Source: CAVVIH01 sp963748295 (GTDB lineage Bacteria; Acidobacteriota; Vicinamibacteria; Vicinamibacterales; 2-12-FULL-66-21). Taken from it: a stretch of 64,000 nt of DNA. Position numbers and translations under genes: made by a program. Location of the stretch: positions 372,001-436,000 of the forward strand of contig CAVVIH010000008.1 in assembly GCA_963748295.1 (NCBI GenBank), given 5' to 3'. Under the pieces are notes generated by a model. It did no database searches. It saw only the letters and a program-made list of their open reading frames with translations, and was not told the DNA's origin. Positions 40,712 to 50,335 of the stretch are shown here, one piece after another; the stretch's first letter is position 1, and every line of letters begins with the position of its first letter.

Positions 40712-43366
40712 ATGTCTTTCCGCAGACAGCTTTTCACCGCGGCAGTGTCGCTGCTGGCGCTGACCTCCTCTGCAGCGCTGGCAGCGACACAGGCGGCGCA
40801 GCCGCCGCGCGACGCGGCGCTGCGCGTGGTCGTTTCGGATCCCACCGGCGCCGTGATCGTCGGGGCGAAAGTGACGCTGCAGCCTCTCGACCAGACCGGC
40901 GCCGTCCGTGACGCCGTTACCGACCAACGCGGTGAGGCGCTGTTCGAGAACATGGCGCCCGCACGGTACGCTGTGCGGGCAGAGTTTCCGGGATTCGAGC
41001 CAAGGCAGCTCGACGACCTGCGTCTCCGCGCCGGCAGCAACACACGGCGGGAGATGCGGCTGCCGATCGCCAAGATCGCCGAAGACCTCGTCGTCGCACA
41101 GGATCCGCGCGATCGCGCGCTCGATTCGCGTGGCAATGCATTTTCGAACGTGCTGTCGAAAGAGCAGATCGAGGCGCTGCCGGACGATCCCGACGAGATG
41201 GAGGCGGCCCTGAAGGCAATGGCGGGGCCTGGCGCGACGATTCGCGTCGACGGCTTCCACGGCGGCAAGATGCCGCCGAAGTCGCAGATCCGATCGATCC
41301 GCTTCCGCCGCGACATGTTCGCCGCCGAGAATCACGGCGGCGCGATGGTGTTCGTCGACATCGTCACGAATCCTGGAGGCGGACCGCTCCGGGGCACGGC
41401 CGATTTCACGTTCCGCGACGAATCCCTCAACGCGCGCAACGCGTTCGCTCCGACTCGCGCCGCCGAGCAGCAGCAGGGGATGAACTTCACCATGAGCGGC
41501 ACGCTGCTCAAAGATCGAACGGGGTTCACCTTCACCACGAACGGCGTCGATTCGTACGACTCGAAGACGGTGCTCGCCGCCCTGCCGGACCGGACGGTCA
41601 ACGGGAGCGTGAGGCGGCCGAACGACAGGACCAGTTTCCTCGCGCGCGTCGACCACGCGCTGACGAAGTCGCACACGCTCAAAGCGTCGTATCAGCGAAA
41701 CGGGTCGAGCCTCGAGAACCTCGGCGTCGGCGATTTCGACCTGCCGTCACGCGGCTACTCGAGGGAAGCCGACGAGGACGTGTTCCGTATCTCGATGTCT
41801 GGACCCATGCGCCGGAGCCTGTTCGCCGAGACCCGCTTCCAGGCGCGACATCAGAGCAGCGAGTCGCAGTCGCTGAGCGATGCGCCCGCGATCCTGGTGC
41901 TCGACGCGTTCAACGCCGGCGGCGCGCAGATCGGCGGCGGACGCCGCGCCACGGACTTCGAGTTGGCGAGCGACATCGACTACTCCAAGGGCCGGCATTC
42001 GGCGCGTTTCGGCTTCCTCTTCGAGGGCGGCCGCTACCACAGCGACGACGTGCGCAACATGAGCGGCAGCTTTACGTTCGACAGCCTCGGTGCGTTCGAG
42101 ACGAACAGGCCGACCACGTTCACACAGCGCACCGGCAACCCGCTGGTCGAGTACTCGCATGCGCAGGTCGGCTGGTACGCGCAGGACGACATCCGGGTCG
42201 CGCGGGCGCTGTCGGTCAGCTTCGGCCTGCGCCACGAAGTGCAGACGCATCTCGACGACTACGCGAACTTCGCGCCGCGCCTCGGCGCCACCTGGTCGCC
42301 GCGAAAGAATGGCGCGACGACGTTCCGCGGCGGCGTCGGCATCTTCTACGACTGGTACGACGCGCAGATCTACGAGCAGACGCTGCGCGTCGACGGCCAG
42401 CGGCAGCAGGATCTCGTCGTGCAGAACCCGGGCTTCCCGAACCCGCTGGTCGGCGGCAACGTCATCGTGCTGCCGCCCGGACGGCTCCTGCAGGCGGACG
42501 ATCTGACGCTGCCGAGAACGGTGCGGAGCAGCATCGGCATCGAACAGGCCCTGGCACCGACGACTCGCTTGATGGCCAGCTATTCGTACTCGAGGGGCTC
42601 GGACCTGTTCAGAGGACACAACCTCAACGCGCCGCTCGAGGACGGCACCCGGCCTGACCCGACGTCGGGCAACATCACCCAGGTCGAATCCACGGCGCGG
42701 TCATCCGGCCAGATGCTGAACGTGGGCCTGAACATGAACCTGCCATGGCATCGCACTTTCCTGTTCGTGAACTACACGTGGGCGCGGATGCGGAACGAAG
42801 CGGATGGACCGTTCAGCCTGCCCGCGAACAACTTCGATCTCACCTCGGAGTGGGGACCGTCGATGATGGACATCCCTCACCGGATGGCCGGCATGTTCAA
42901 CATGGATCTCTGGAAGGGATTCAAGCTCGCGACGAGCTTCAACGCCAGCTCGGGGTCGCCGTACAACATCACCACCGGCCGCGACGACAATCGCGACACG
43001 GTGAGCAACGATCGGCCTGACGGCGTGCACCGCAACGCCGCACGCGGAGCGGCAAGATGGGACGCGAACGCGCGACTGAGCTGGGCGTTCGGCTTCGGTC
43101 AGCGCAAGGGCGCGGATGGCGGCGCCGGCGGCCCGATGATCGTGATGCACCGCGTCGGCGGCCCGTCGGAACCGTCGATGGGCGGCTTCTCGGGCGGCGC
43201 CGACGACAAACGGTGGCGGTTCGAGCTGTATGTGGCCGGCACGAACATCTTCAACAACACGAACCTGCTCGGCTACAGCGGCGTGATCAGCTCGCCGTTC
43301 TTCGGCCAGGCAACCTCGGCCTCCGCACCGCGGCGTCTGGAGCTGGGAGCGCGTTTCGGGTTCTAG
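40712..43366 (+). CDS. TonB-dependent receptor, Oar-like with N-terminal carboxypeptidase-regulatory domain
   Basis: 884 residues from ATG 40712. Signal peptide to about 24; carboxypeptidase-D regulatory-like domain at about 35-115 (LRVVVSDPTGAVIVGAKVTL, GFEPRQLDDLRL). A short plug follows (NVLSKEQIEALPDDPDEME, IRVDGFHGGKMPPKSQI), then a large beta-barrel with many aromatic strands ending LELGARFGF, the terminal Phe typical of outer-membrane proteins. The ligand is unknown. It is co-transcribed with the exported protein upstream and divergent from the two-component system. Confidence 0.93.
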   Translation: MSFRRQLFTAAVSLLALTSSAALAATQAAQPPRDAALRVVVSDPTGAVIVGAKVTLQPLDQTGAVRDAVTDQRGEALFENMAPARYAVRAEFPGFEPRQLDDLRLRAGSNTRREMRLPIAKIAEDLVVAQDPRDRALDSRGNAFSNVLSKEQIEALPDDPDEMEAALKAMAGPGATIRVDGFHGGKMPPKSQIRSIRFRRDMFAAENHGGAMVFVDIVTNPGGGPLRGTADFTFRDESLNARNAFAPTRAAEQQQGMNFTMSGTLLKDRTGFTFTTNGVDSYDSKTVLAALPDRTVNGSVRRPNDRTSFLARVDHALTKSHTLKASYQRNGSSLENLGVGDFDLPSRGYSREADEDVFRISMSGPMRRSLFAETRFQARHQSSESQSLSDAPAILVLDAFNAGGAQIGGGRRATDFELASDIDYSKGRHSARFGFLFEGGRYHSDDVRNMSGSFTFDSLGAFETNRPTTFTQRTGNPLVEYSHAQVGWYAQDDIRVARALSVSFGLRHEVQTHLDDYANFAPRLGATWSPRKNGATTFRGGVGIFYDWYDAQIYEQTLRVDGQRQQDLVVQNPGFPNPLVGGNVIVLPPGRLLQADDLTLPRTVRSSIGIEQALAPTTRLMASYSYSRGSDLFRGHNLNAPLEDGTRPDPTSGNITQVESTARSSGQMLNVGLNMNLPWHRTFLFVNYTWARMRNEADGPFSLPANNFDLTSEWGPSMMDIPHRMAGMFNMDLWKGFKLATSFNASSGSPYNITTGRDDNRDTVSNDRPDGVHRNAARGAARWDANARLSWAFGFGQRKGADGGAGGPMIVMHRVGGPSEPSMGGFSGGADDKRWRFELYVAGTNIFNNTNLLGYSGVISSPFFGQATSASAPRRLELGARFGF

Positions 43367-43763
43367 TCGACCTTCGGCACCGCGGTCCACGGTGGTTGAG
43401 ATGCAGGGTTTGGCGGAGTTCACGGAGATCTCAACACGGAGACACGGAGGCACGGAGGACGCACGGAGGTTCACGCTACTCAGCGTGACGTGCAGACCTG
43501 TGGCGCCGCGCTACGCGCGGCACGAATAGGCCAAGCCGTGCGAAGACAAGTGAACGACATGAACTCGGAATCACTTGTATTCGCGCGGCTTGGCCTATTC
43601 GCCGGCCGGCCGAAGGCCGGCGGGCCACAGGTCACCTCCCTACCCCTCCGTGTACCTCCGCGCCTCCGTGCCTCCGCGTTGAACACTCCGCGCTCTCCGT
43701 CGTCTCCTCATCCTCAAACACCGTGACCTCCTCACGCTGGAGCTCACGCGTGATCTCTCTCGT
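43367..43763. other. Intergenic region of 397 bp without a gene
   Basis: Lies between the TonB receptor and a convergent MFS gene. Most of it is the nested inverted repeat at 43431-43682. Open frames exist on both strands inside the palindrome but look like repeat translations (Arg/Gly-rich), not genes. Confidence 0.7.
43431..43682. repeat. Large nested inverted repeat (about 250 bp), MITE- or structured-RNA-like
   Basis: Four nested arm pairs: 43431-43450 with 43663-43682 (18 of 20 paired; built from CACGGAGG units with 8-9 bp spacing); GACCTGTGG 43495-43503 with CCACAGGTC 43625-43633 (perfect); 43523-43537 with 43587-43601 (CGAATAGGCCAAGCC and complement, perfect); 43540-43553 with 43571-43584 (13 of 14). 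The central loop is 17 nt. A single large cruciform or hairpin is predicted. Confidence 0.8.
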
Positions 43764-44945
43764 CTATGAAGGAGCGTTCGATCGAAAAACGCGATCGACC
43801 GCGACGAAATACGGAAGCGCCAGCGCGGATAGCGCGGCCGCCACGCCAAAGGCGGTCGCGTATCCGAACTGCTGAATCAGCAGCCCCATCGACGTCGACC
43901 CGGTGCCGATGCCCGTATCGAACGCGGCGAGAATCGCACCGAACGCCGCGCCGCGGCGATCCGCAGCGACGTCCTGCATCACGTAGCCGACATATACGGG
44001 ATAGGCGGTACCGAATCCAATGCCGAAGATCAGCGCTGACGAAACCATCCAGAACCGCGTTCCGCCGACCGCCAGGCACGCCATCCCGATGCTGATCAGC
44101 ACCAGGCATGGCACGAACACGCGCGCGTAGCCGAATCGATCGCCCAGCCGTCCCGCCATCGGCCGCGTCAGCAGAATCACGACCGCCAGCGTCGTCAGAT
44201 AAATGCTCTTCGGCGTGACGCCGTTCGCGTCGGCGTACAGCGCCGTAAAGCTGGTGATGCCTCCGTAGCCGAACGAATAGAGGAACAGGCAGCCCGAGAT
44301 GATGAGCACGCGCCACTCCAGCAGGCCACTCCGACGTGCAGGGGCTCGCGCCGCGAGCGGCGGATCGCGCCGCAGGTTGAGCGCAATCACCGCCATCATC
44401 AGGTTCAGCGAAGCGCCGACGACGCACAGCCACAGCCAGCCACGCTGATAGATCCAGAAGCCCACCGTCGGCGCGACCGCAATTGCTGCGACCGACGAAA
44501 GGCCCCAGTAACCGATGCCCTCCGCCCGGCGGCGCTCGGGAAGCAGGCTCGTCATGTAAGCGGCCGAGGCCGACAGCAGGCCCGACCAGAACACGCCGTG
44601 GACGAGCACCAGCGCGAGCAGCACGCGGTAGTCCGTGATGAACGCGTAGGCGAGCGAAAAGATTGACAGCGCGATGCTCGCGACGATCAGCACGCGCCGC
44701 GTGCCGAGCCTGTCTGCAGAGGATCCGGTCAGCGGCGCCGACAAGGCTGACGAATACGTGAGGAAGCCGAGGAACAGCCCGGACGCAAACGTGGAACCGC
44801 CGAGGTCCTGGATGTGAAACGGAGCGGTCGGCAGCAGCTGGAACGCCGACAGGAACACGGTGAAGGTAAACCCGCACATCACGAAGAAGCGCGGGGTAAA
44901 CAGACGGATCGGATGACGACACGATCCGATCAGTGTACTCTTCAA
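43764..44945 (-). CDS. MFS transporter
   Basis: Twelve-helix MFS protein of about 370-394 residues. Conserved opening TPRFFVMCGFTFTVFLSAFQ, motif A-like loop TGSSADRLGTRRVLIVAS, RPMAGRLGDRFGYARVFVP, GFGTAYPVYVGYVMQDVAAD. The start is unclear. The first ATG inside the conserved part is at 44879, but conservation begins earlier. The TTG at 44945 lies in the arm of repeat copy B, and an ATG at 44990 would translate the whole arm. The substrate is unknown. Confidence 0.82.
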   Translation of the reverse strand: MKSTLIGSCRHPIRLFTPRFFVMCGFTFTVFLSAFQLLPTAPFHIQDLGGSTFASGLFLGFLTYSSALSAPLTGSSADRLGTRRVLIVASIALSIFSLAYAFITDYRVLLALVLVHGVFWSGLLSASAAYMTSLLPERRRAEGIGYWGLSSVAAIAVAPTVGFWIYQRGWLWLCVVGASLNLMMAVIALNLRRDPPLAARAPARRSGLLEWRVLIISGCLFLYSFGYGGITSFTALYADANGVTPKSIYLTTLAVVILLTRPMAGRLGDRFGYARVFVPCLVLISIGMACLAVGGTRFWMVSSALIFGIGFGTAYPVYVGYVMQDVAADRRGAAFGAILAAFDTGIGTGSTSMGLLIQQFGYATAFGVAAALSALALPYFVAVDRVFRSNAPS

Positions 44946-45040
44946 CTCCCAACGCCCAAAAAGGCCAACTCCCAACTCCCAAACAACCACAAGCCCAAGA
45001 GGAGAATTGGGAGTTGGTCTTTTTGGGAGTTGGGAGTTGA
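44942..45040. repeat. Heptamer-period inverted repeat (GGGAGTT unit), copy B
   Basis: Arms 44942-44978 and 45004-45040 are each 37 bp and pair at 34 positions, around a 25-nt loop. Units are CAACTCC on one side and GGGAGTT on the other. It is nearly the same arm sequence as copy A (4329-4476), but with a different loop. It fills the gap between the MFS start and the ADOP permease stop. Confidence 0.85.
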
Positions 45041-45042
45041 CG

Positions 45043-47493
45043 CTATTCAGTCTTGAGGGCGACGACCGGGTCGACGCGCGTGGCGCGCCATGCGGGGACG
45101 AGGCTCGCGATCAGTGCGACTCCGGTCAGCAGCAATCCAACCGCGGTGAACGTCACCGGATCGCCGGGCCTGACGTCGTGGAGCAGTCCGCTCATGAGCC
45201 GCGACGCCCACAGCGCGAAGCCGATGCCGATCGCGACGCCGGTCAGCGCGAGCGAGATGCCGTTTCGCAGGATCAGCCGCAGCACTTCGGCGCGGCCGGC
45301 GCCGATCGCGACGCGAATGCCAATCTCGCGCGTGCGGCGGCTGACGAGATACGACAGCACGCCGTAGATCCCGATCGCCGACAGGAGCAGCGCGAGCACC
45401 GCGAACGATCCCAGCAGGATCCCGGTGAATCGCGGCGTCGACAGCGCCGCGCCCACCACGTCATCCATCAGCCTGACGTTGGCGACCGGCAGCGACGGAT
45501 CGAGCGAACGCACCGCCTGACGGGTTGGTCCGACGAGCGCCCAGGGATCGCCGCCTGCCCTGATCACGAGCGTCATGCCGCGAATCGGGAATCCCACCGC
45601 CTTGTTCCACTGCGTGTGTGGAACGTAGAACTTCTCCTTGACGACGTCCGTGATGCCGTTGTGGCGAACGTCGCCGACGACGCCGACGACCGTGACGAAC
45701 GGGCGTTTCGGATCGCCGCCGATCTTCAGTCGTCCGCCGATCGGGTCCCGTCCGTTCCAGTAGAGACGCGCCATCTCTTCGTTGACGAGCGCGACGAGCA
45801 TTGAGCCGCCGGTGTCGGTCGGCTCGATGCCTCGGCCGCGGATGACTCGCTCTCCCATCGCGGCAAGATAGCCTTCGGTGACGATCTGCCAGTCGCCTTT
45901 GGCATTGGTACCAGGCGGCGGCTGATATCCCTCCACCATCAGACCGAAGTCGCCGATCGGCGAGCCGAGCGGAAGCGACCGGGCGGCGCCGGCGGCTCGG
46001 ACGCCCGGCAATTGGCGCACCCGCTCGATCAGTTGCTGGAAGAAGACCTCGACCTGCTCGGGACTCTCGTAGCTTGCCGCCGGCAGCGCGATCCTCATCG
46101 TGAGCACGCTGGTCGGATCGAACCCAAGCGGCACCCGCTGAAGCGCCCACAGGCTTCGCAGCATCAGCCCCGCGCCAACCAGCAGGACCACCGCGAGCGC
46201 CATCTCGGCGACGACGAGCGCGTTGCGGAATCGCTGGCGGCCGCCGCCAGTGGACGCGCTCTGGCCGCCGTCCTTGAGCGAGTCGGTGAGATCGGTTTTC
46301 ATCGCGCGCAGCGCCGGCACGAGGCTGAACAGCACGCTGGTCAGGATCGCGACGACCGCGGTGAACAACAGAACGCGCGCGTCCAGCGTGACGCCGGCCA
46401 CGCGCGGAATGTTGGCCGGGTTCCACCACGCGAGGAACCTGACGCCGGCGTAAGCGAGGCCGAGGCCGGCGACTGCGCTGACCGAGGAGAGGACCAGGCT
46501 CTCGGTGAGCAGCTGGCGAACGACGCGCCAGCCGCCGGCGCCGAGCGCCGAGCGCACGGCAATCTCGCGCTGGCGCGCTTCGGCGCGCGCGAGCAGCAGG
46601 TTGGCGACGTTCGCGCAGGCGATCAGCAGCAGGAACCCGACGGCGCCGAAGAGCAGCCACACCGCGCGCCGCACGTTGCCGACGACCTCGTCGGTCAGCG
46701 ACAGCACGACTGTGTCGAACTGCATCTGGACCGGGTAGAGTCCTTCGCTGGTCATCGCGCGCGCAATGCCGCTGAGCTCGTCCGCGGCCTGCCTGACCGT
46801 CGCGCCCGGCTGCAGCCTGCCGGCCGCATACAAACCGTGGTTGCCATGGTCCGTGCTTGCGGGATCCATCTGCAGCGGCGTCCACAGCTGCGTCGGTTCC
46901 GGATTCTGAAAGTCGGTGGGAAGCACGAAGTCCGGCGGCATGACGCCGAGGACCTGGAACGACTGGCCGTTGATCAGGATGGTCCGGTTCACGATCGATG
47001 GATCGGAGGCATAGCGCCGCTTCCAGAGCCCGAACCCGAGCACGACGACGTTCGGCCCGTTTGGAACGTCTTCGGGTCCGGTGAAGACGCGGCCGATCAT
47101 CGGCTGCGCGCCGAGCACCGGGAACAGGTTCGCCGACACGTTCGCGGCGGCCACGCGCTCGGGCTCGCCGTCGCCGGTGAGGTTCACCTGGCCGTCGGAC
47201 CAGGCGGCGACATCCGACAGCGCGCGGCTGCGCTTCTTGTAGTCGACGACCTCGCCGCTCGCGACCCACGTCTTGTCGAAAGCGGTCCACTTGCTCCAGA
47301 TCATCACCGCGCGGTCGGGGTCGCTCCACGGCAGCGGCCGCAGGAGCACGGCGTTCACCACGCTGAAGATCGCGGCGTTGGCGCCGATGCCGAGCGCGAG
47401 CGTCAGAATGGCGATGGCGGCGAACCCGGGGTTGCGCCGCAGCGTCCGGCCGCCGAACCGCAGATCCTGAGTGAATTCTTCGAGGAACATCAT
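45043..47493 (-). CDS. ADOP-type MacB/FtsX double permease without PadR head
   Basis: 816 residues. It begins directly before the first helix (MMFLEEFTQDLRFGGRTLRR, AILTLALGIGANAAIFSVV) and lacks the roughly 70-residue cytoplasmic head of the two PadR-coupled members. First half core FLLLIACANVANLLLARAEA, second half IGIYGVLSYLVSRRTREIGI and end RATRVDPVVALKTE. No regulator or ATPase is adjacent. Start at 47493; ATG at 47490 is equally possible. Confidence 0.93.
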   Translation of the reverse strand: MMFLEEFTQDLRFGGRTLRRNPGFAAIAILTLALGIGANAAIFSVVNAVLLRPLPWSDPDRAVMIWSKWTAFDKTWVASGEVVDYKKRSRALSDVAAWSDGQVNLTGDGEPERVAAANVSANLFPVLGAQPMIGRVFTGPEDVPNGPNVVVLGFGLWKRRYASDPSIVNRTILINGQSFQVLGVMPPDFVLPTDFQNPEPTQLWTPLQMDPASTDHGNHGLYAAGRLQPGATVRQAADELSGIARAMTSEGLYPVQMQFDTVVLSLTDEVVGNVRRAVWLLFGAVGFLLLIACANVANLLLARAEARQREIAVRSALGAGGWRVVRQLLTESLVLSSVSAVAGLGLAYAGVRFLAWWNPANIPRVAGVTLDARVLLFTAVVAILTSVLFSLVPALRAMKTDLTDSLKDGGQSASTGGGRQRFRNALVVAEMALAVVLLVGAGLMLRSLWALQRVPLGFDPTSVLTMRIALPAASYESPEQVEVFFQQLIERVRQLPGVRAAGAARSLPLGSPIGDFGLMVEGYQPPPGTNAKGDWQIVTEGYLAAMGERVIRGRGIEPTDTGGSMLVALVNEEMARLYWNGRDPIGGRLKIGGDPKRPFVTVVGVVGDVRHNGITDVVKEKFYVPHTQWNKAVGFPIRGMTLVIRAGGDPWALVGPTRQAVRSLDPSLPVANVRLMDDVVGAALSTPRFTGILLGSFAVLALLLSAIGIYGVLSYLVSRRTREIGIRVAIGAGRAEVLRLILRNGISLALTGVAIGIGFALWASRLMSGLLHDVRPGDPVTFTAVGLLLTGVALIASLVPAWRATRVDPVVALKTE

Positions 47494-47551
47494 GGTTATC
47501 GTTAGACGTCAGGGTGCCGGAATCCGTTTGGACCTACGTTAAGATTTGTCC

Positions 47552-48067
47552 ATGGCCCAGGATTACAGTGGTTTCCGGCCCTCGCGGCTCTGGAAGCGGA
47601 TGTCGACCGAAAGGCGCATGGACGCGGCCGAGCTGTTCTGGGGGGACGAACAATCGACGGATCAACAGGTCGAGGCGATCACCGCGATCGCCTCGCACAT
47701 GAAGTTTCGAACCAAGAGCGTGCTGGCCCTGCCGGCCGACAAGCGAGTCCGGTACCTCGCGACGCTGCCGAACGTCTCCGACACCATCGCCGCGCGGGCG
47801 CTCGTCAACTACCACCTCGAGCGCCATCGGCCGATGATGGCGGCATTCCTCGATCTGCTCGGCATCTCGCACGAGAACGGCCTCATCAACGACGAAGAGG
47901 TCGCGAAGCCGGACGCGGCGAAGCTGCGGGCGGCGGCGACCGACCTGGCCTCGAAGTATCCCGCGGAGGACGTCGCGCTGTATTTCGCGACGCTCGTGTC
48001 GCAGGATACCGACACATGGGGCGAGCTCGCGGAGACGCCGGAAGCGCAGGGCGCGCTATCGCACTAG
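47552..48067 (+). CDS. Hypothetical protein, helical, unknown function
   Basis: 171 residues from ATG 47552 (MAQDYSGFRPSRLWKRMSTE). No signal peptide or membrane helix; almost entirely helical by composition (TDQQVEAITAIASHMKFRTK, DTIAARALVNYHLERHRPMM). Codon usage matches the neighbours, and the frame is intact. I do not recognise the family. The stop overlaps the convergent amine oxidase stop by 4 nt. Confidence 0.7.
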   Translation: MAQDYSGFRPSRLWKRMSTERRMDAAELFWGDEQSTDQQVEAITAIASHMKFRTKSVLALPADKRVRYLATLPNVSDTIAARALVNYHLERHRPMMAAFLDLLGISHENGLINDEEVAKPDAAKLRAAATDLASKYPAEDVALYFATLVSQDTDTWGELAETPEAQGALSH

Positions 48068-49408
48068 CGCCGCGACTCGCGAACCATCGCGCGGATCTCG
48101 GCGGCGGCGCGCTTGCCGCTTTCGATCGCGCCGTTCATGTAGCCCTGCCACGCGTTGCTCGTGTGCTCGCCGGCGAAGACGATTCTGCCGGCGGGACGCG
48201 CGAGCCACGATCGCAGCGCGGGATCGAACTGCGGATCGAAGATGGCGTAGCCGCCGTGCGCCCACGAATCGTGCTCCCAGGTGACGACCCTGCTGGCGAG
48301 GAAACGGGTGGGCTTCCCCAGCCACGACAGCCGCTCGATCACCCCGCGGTCGCCTTCGACGGAGACGATCTCCTGCAGCTCGTTCGAGGCGCGGCCGCCG
48401 GCGAGGAGCGAGAGCACGGCCGGCGGACCTTTCTGATCCTCGGTGCCATCCCACACCGCGCCGGTTGGCAGGTCAGTGCCGTAGGCGCGCCGGCGCCCGC
48501 GTCGGCGCCAGTAGGGCTTGGAGAACTGCAGCAGCATCCGCGTCGCCGGGCCGTAGCGAAGCTGCGAAATCGCCCGTGACTGTTCGTCCGGCAGCCCTGG
48601 CTCGAACCGGACGTCCTTCAGCGTCGACGCCGGCATCGCCGCAACGAGGTAATCGGCGGGCAACTGCCGCTTCGAGCCGTTCTCTTCGACGGTGACGATG
48701 AGGCCGCCCTTGCGTTGCAGCACCTTGCGAAGCACGGTGTTGAGCCGGAGCTTGCCGTCGAGCGAGCTGGCAATCGCGCGCGGCAGCCGATCGTTGCCGC
48801 CGCGGATGCGGAACATCTTGCCGGCCCCGGGCGTGTTGCCCGATGCGAACTGATCGACGAGCACGAGCAGCGAGAGGTCCTCTGGATCGGCGAGAAAGAA
48901 TCCGCGCAGGCCGCGCACGCCGGACGCGAAGTACCTCATCGGAGTTGACGGTCTTCAGCCACTCGGCGACCGATGTGCGGCCGATCGCTTTTGCGACCGC
49001 CGACTCCCATCGTTCCTCGGTGAGCTTGTAGTCCTCGATCTCCTGCTCGAGATACTTCTCGACCTTCTCAAATGTTTGCGGCGCACTGTGAATGCGACGC
49101 CGCCCGGCGGCATCCTTGCCGTAAAAGCCCCAGCCGGTTCTCAGGATACGAACGGTCTCGAGGCCCATGGCTCTGGCGAGCTCCAGCACGTGGCTCTGCT
49201 CGGCTTCGATCAGGTCCGCGCCTGCTTCCGCATGCTGCCGCGCCGCAAAGCCGTCGCGAAGCGTATGGACGCGTCCGCCCACACGATCGCGCGCTTCGAT
49301 CACCGTGACCGACGCGCCCGCCTCTTCGAGATCGCGCGCCGCCGCCAGACCGGCGAGGCCGCCGCCGGCGACAACGACCCGCGTCCCCCTGAGAAGCGTC
49401 GAGGACAT
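48064..49408 (-). CDS. Flavin monoamine oxidase family protein, one +1 frameshift
   Basis: About 447 codons. FAD-binding Rossmann motif VVVAGGGLAGLAAARDLEEA followed by VIEARDRVGGRVHTL. After a shift near 48936 (around TCC-GAT-GAG-G-TAC) the rest reads VRGLRGFFLADPEDLSLLVL, FRIRGGNDRLPRAIAS and the C-terminal FAD motif RIVFAGEHTSNAWQGYMNGA. An oxidase of amines or polyenes; substrate not predictable. No signal peptide. It is divergent from the beta-lactamase-like gene with a 34-bp gap. Confidence 0.87.
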
Positions 49409-49442
49409 CAGCGCAGCGTAATACGGACACTACAATGACGGC

Positions 49443-50335
49443 ATGACAATCTTTTTCGCCGGCGCACTGATCGCGCGCTGCCTTCGCTGGGGCCTCATGC
49501 CGGGAATGACATGCCTCGAAACCGACCTGCGCGCTGCGATCGCAGCCAGCGGCGCGGAGGTCGCCGTCGCCTTCCGGACGCTCGACGGACGATCGCGAGC
49601 TGATGATCGATCCGGACAAGGTGTTTCACGCCGCCAGCACGATGAAGGTGCCGGTGATGATCGAGCTGTTCCGGCAGGCCGCCGAAGGACGGCTCTCGCT
49701 CGACGACGCGCTGCCGATCCGCAATGAGTTCAGCAGCATCGTGGATGGCAGTTCCTACAAGCTCAGTGAAGGAGATGATTCCGACAAGGAGATCTACGCC
49801 GCCGCCGGCCGGACGCTCACTCTGCGTCAGCTCAACGAGGCGATGATCACGGTGAGCAGCAATTTCGCGGCGAATCTCCTGCTCGAGAAGCTGGGCGTCG
49901 AGAACATCCGCAAGACCGTGACGCGGCTGGGCGCCGAGGGCATGACAGGTGCTCCGCGGCGTGGAAGATCAGAAGGCTTTCGACAAGGGATTGAACAACA
50001 CGACGACCGCTCGCGGATTGCTCGTGCTCCTCGAAGCGATCGCGCAGGGGAAGGCGGTCAGCGCGACAGCGGACAAGGAAATGATCGCGATACTGGCGCG
50101 ACAGAAGTTCAACGACGCCATTCCCGCCGGCGTTCCAGCCGGCACCCTCGTCGCGCACAAGACTGGAAGCATCACCCGCATCCAGCACGACGCTGCCATC
50201 GTCTACGCACAGCGTCCCTACACGCTCGTGATCCTCGTGCGCGGCATCGACGATCAGGCGAAGAGCAAGACGCTCATCGCGCAACTGTCGAAGATCGTTT
50301 ACAAGTCAGCGCGCCAGGGCTCTCAGAAAAAATAA
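49443..50335 (+). CDS. Class A beta-lactamase-like serine hydrolase, two +1 frameshifts
   Basis: About 297 codons. Catalytic SxxK in FHAASTMKVPVMIELF, then TVSSNFAANLLLEKLG at the SDN position (SSN here), GVEDQKAFDKGLNNTTTARG at the omega-loop position, and LVAHKTGSITRI with the KTG triad. Shifts lie near 49587 (CTC-GAC-G-GAC) and 49949 (ATG-ACA-G-GTG). The N-terminus is uncertain: ATG 49443 gives a hydrophobic leader-like start, while ATG 49497 or 49506 gives a cytoplasmic form. It may be a beta-lactamase or a related peptidase/esterase; resistance should not be assumed. Confidence 0.82.

Noticed and set aside
43480..43726. Two small open frames inside the large palindrome
   Set aside because: Their translations are products of the repeat units on either strand; no ribosome-binding site or conservation signal.
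49443..50335. Calling the SxxK hydrolase an antibiotic-resistance beta-lactamase
   Set aside because: Only the general motifs are present (SSN instead of SDN, atypical omega region, uncertain export); related non-lactamase hydrolases share them.
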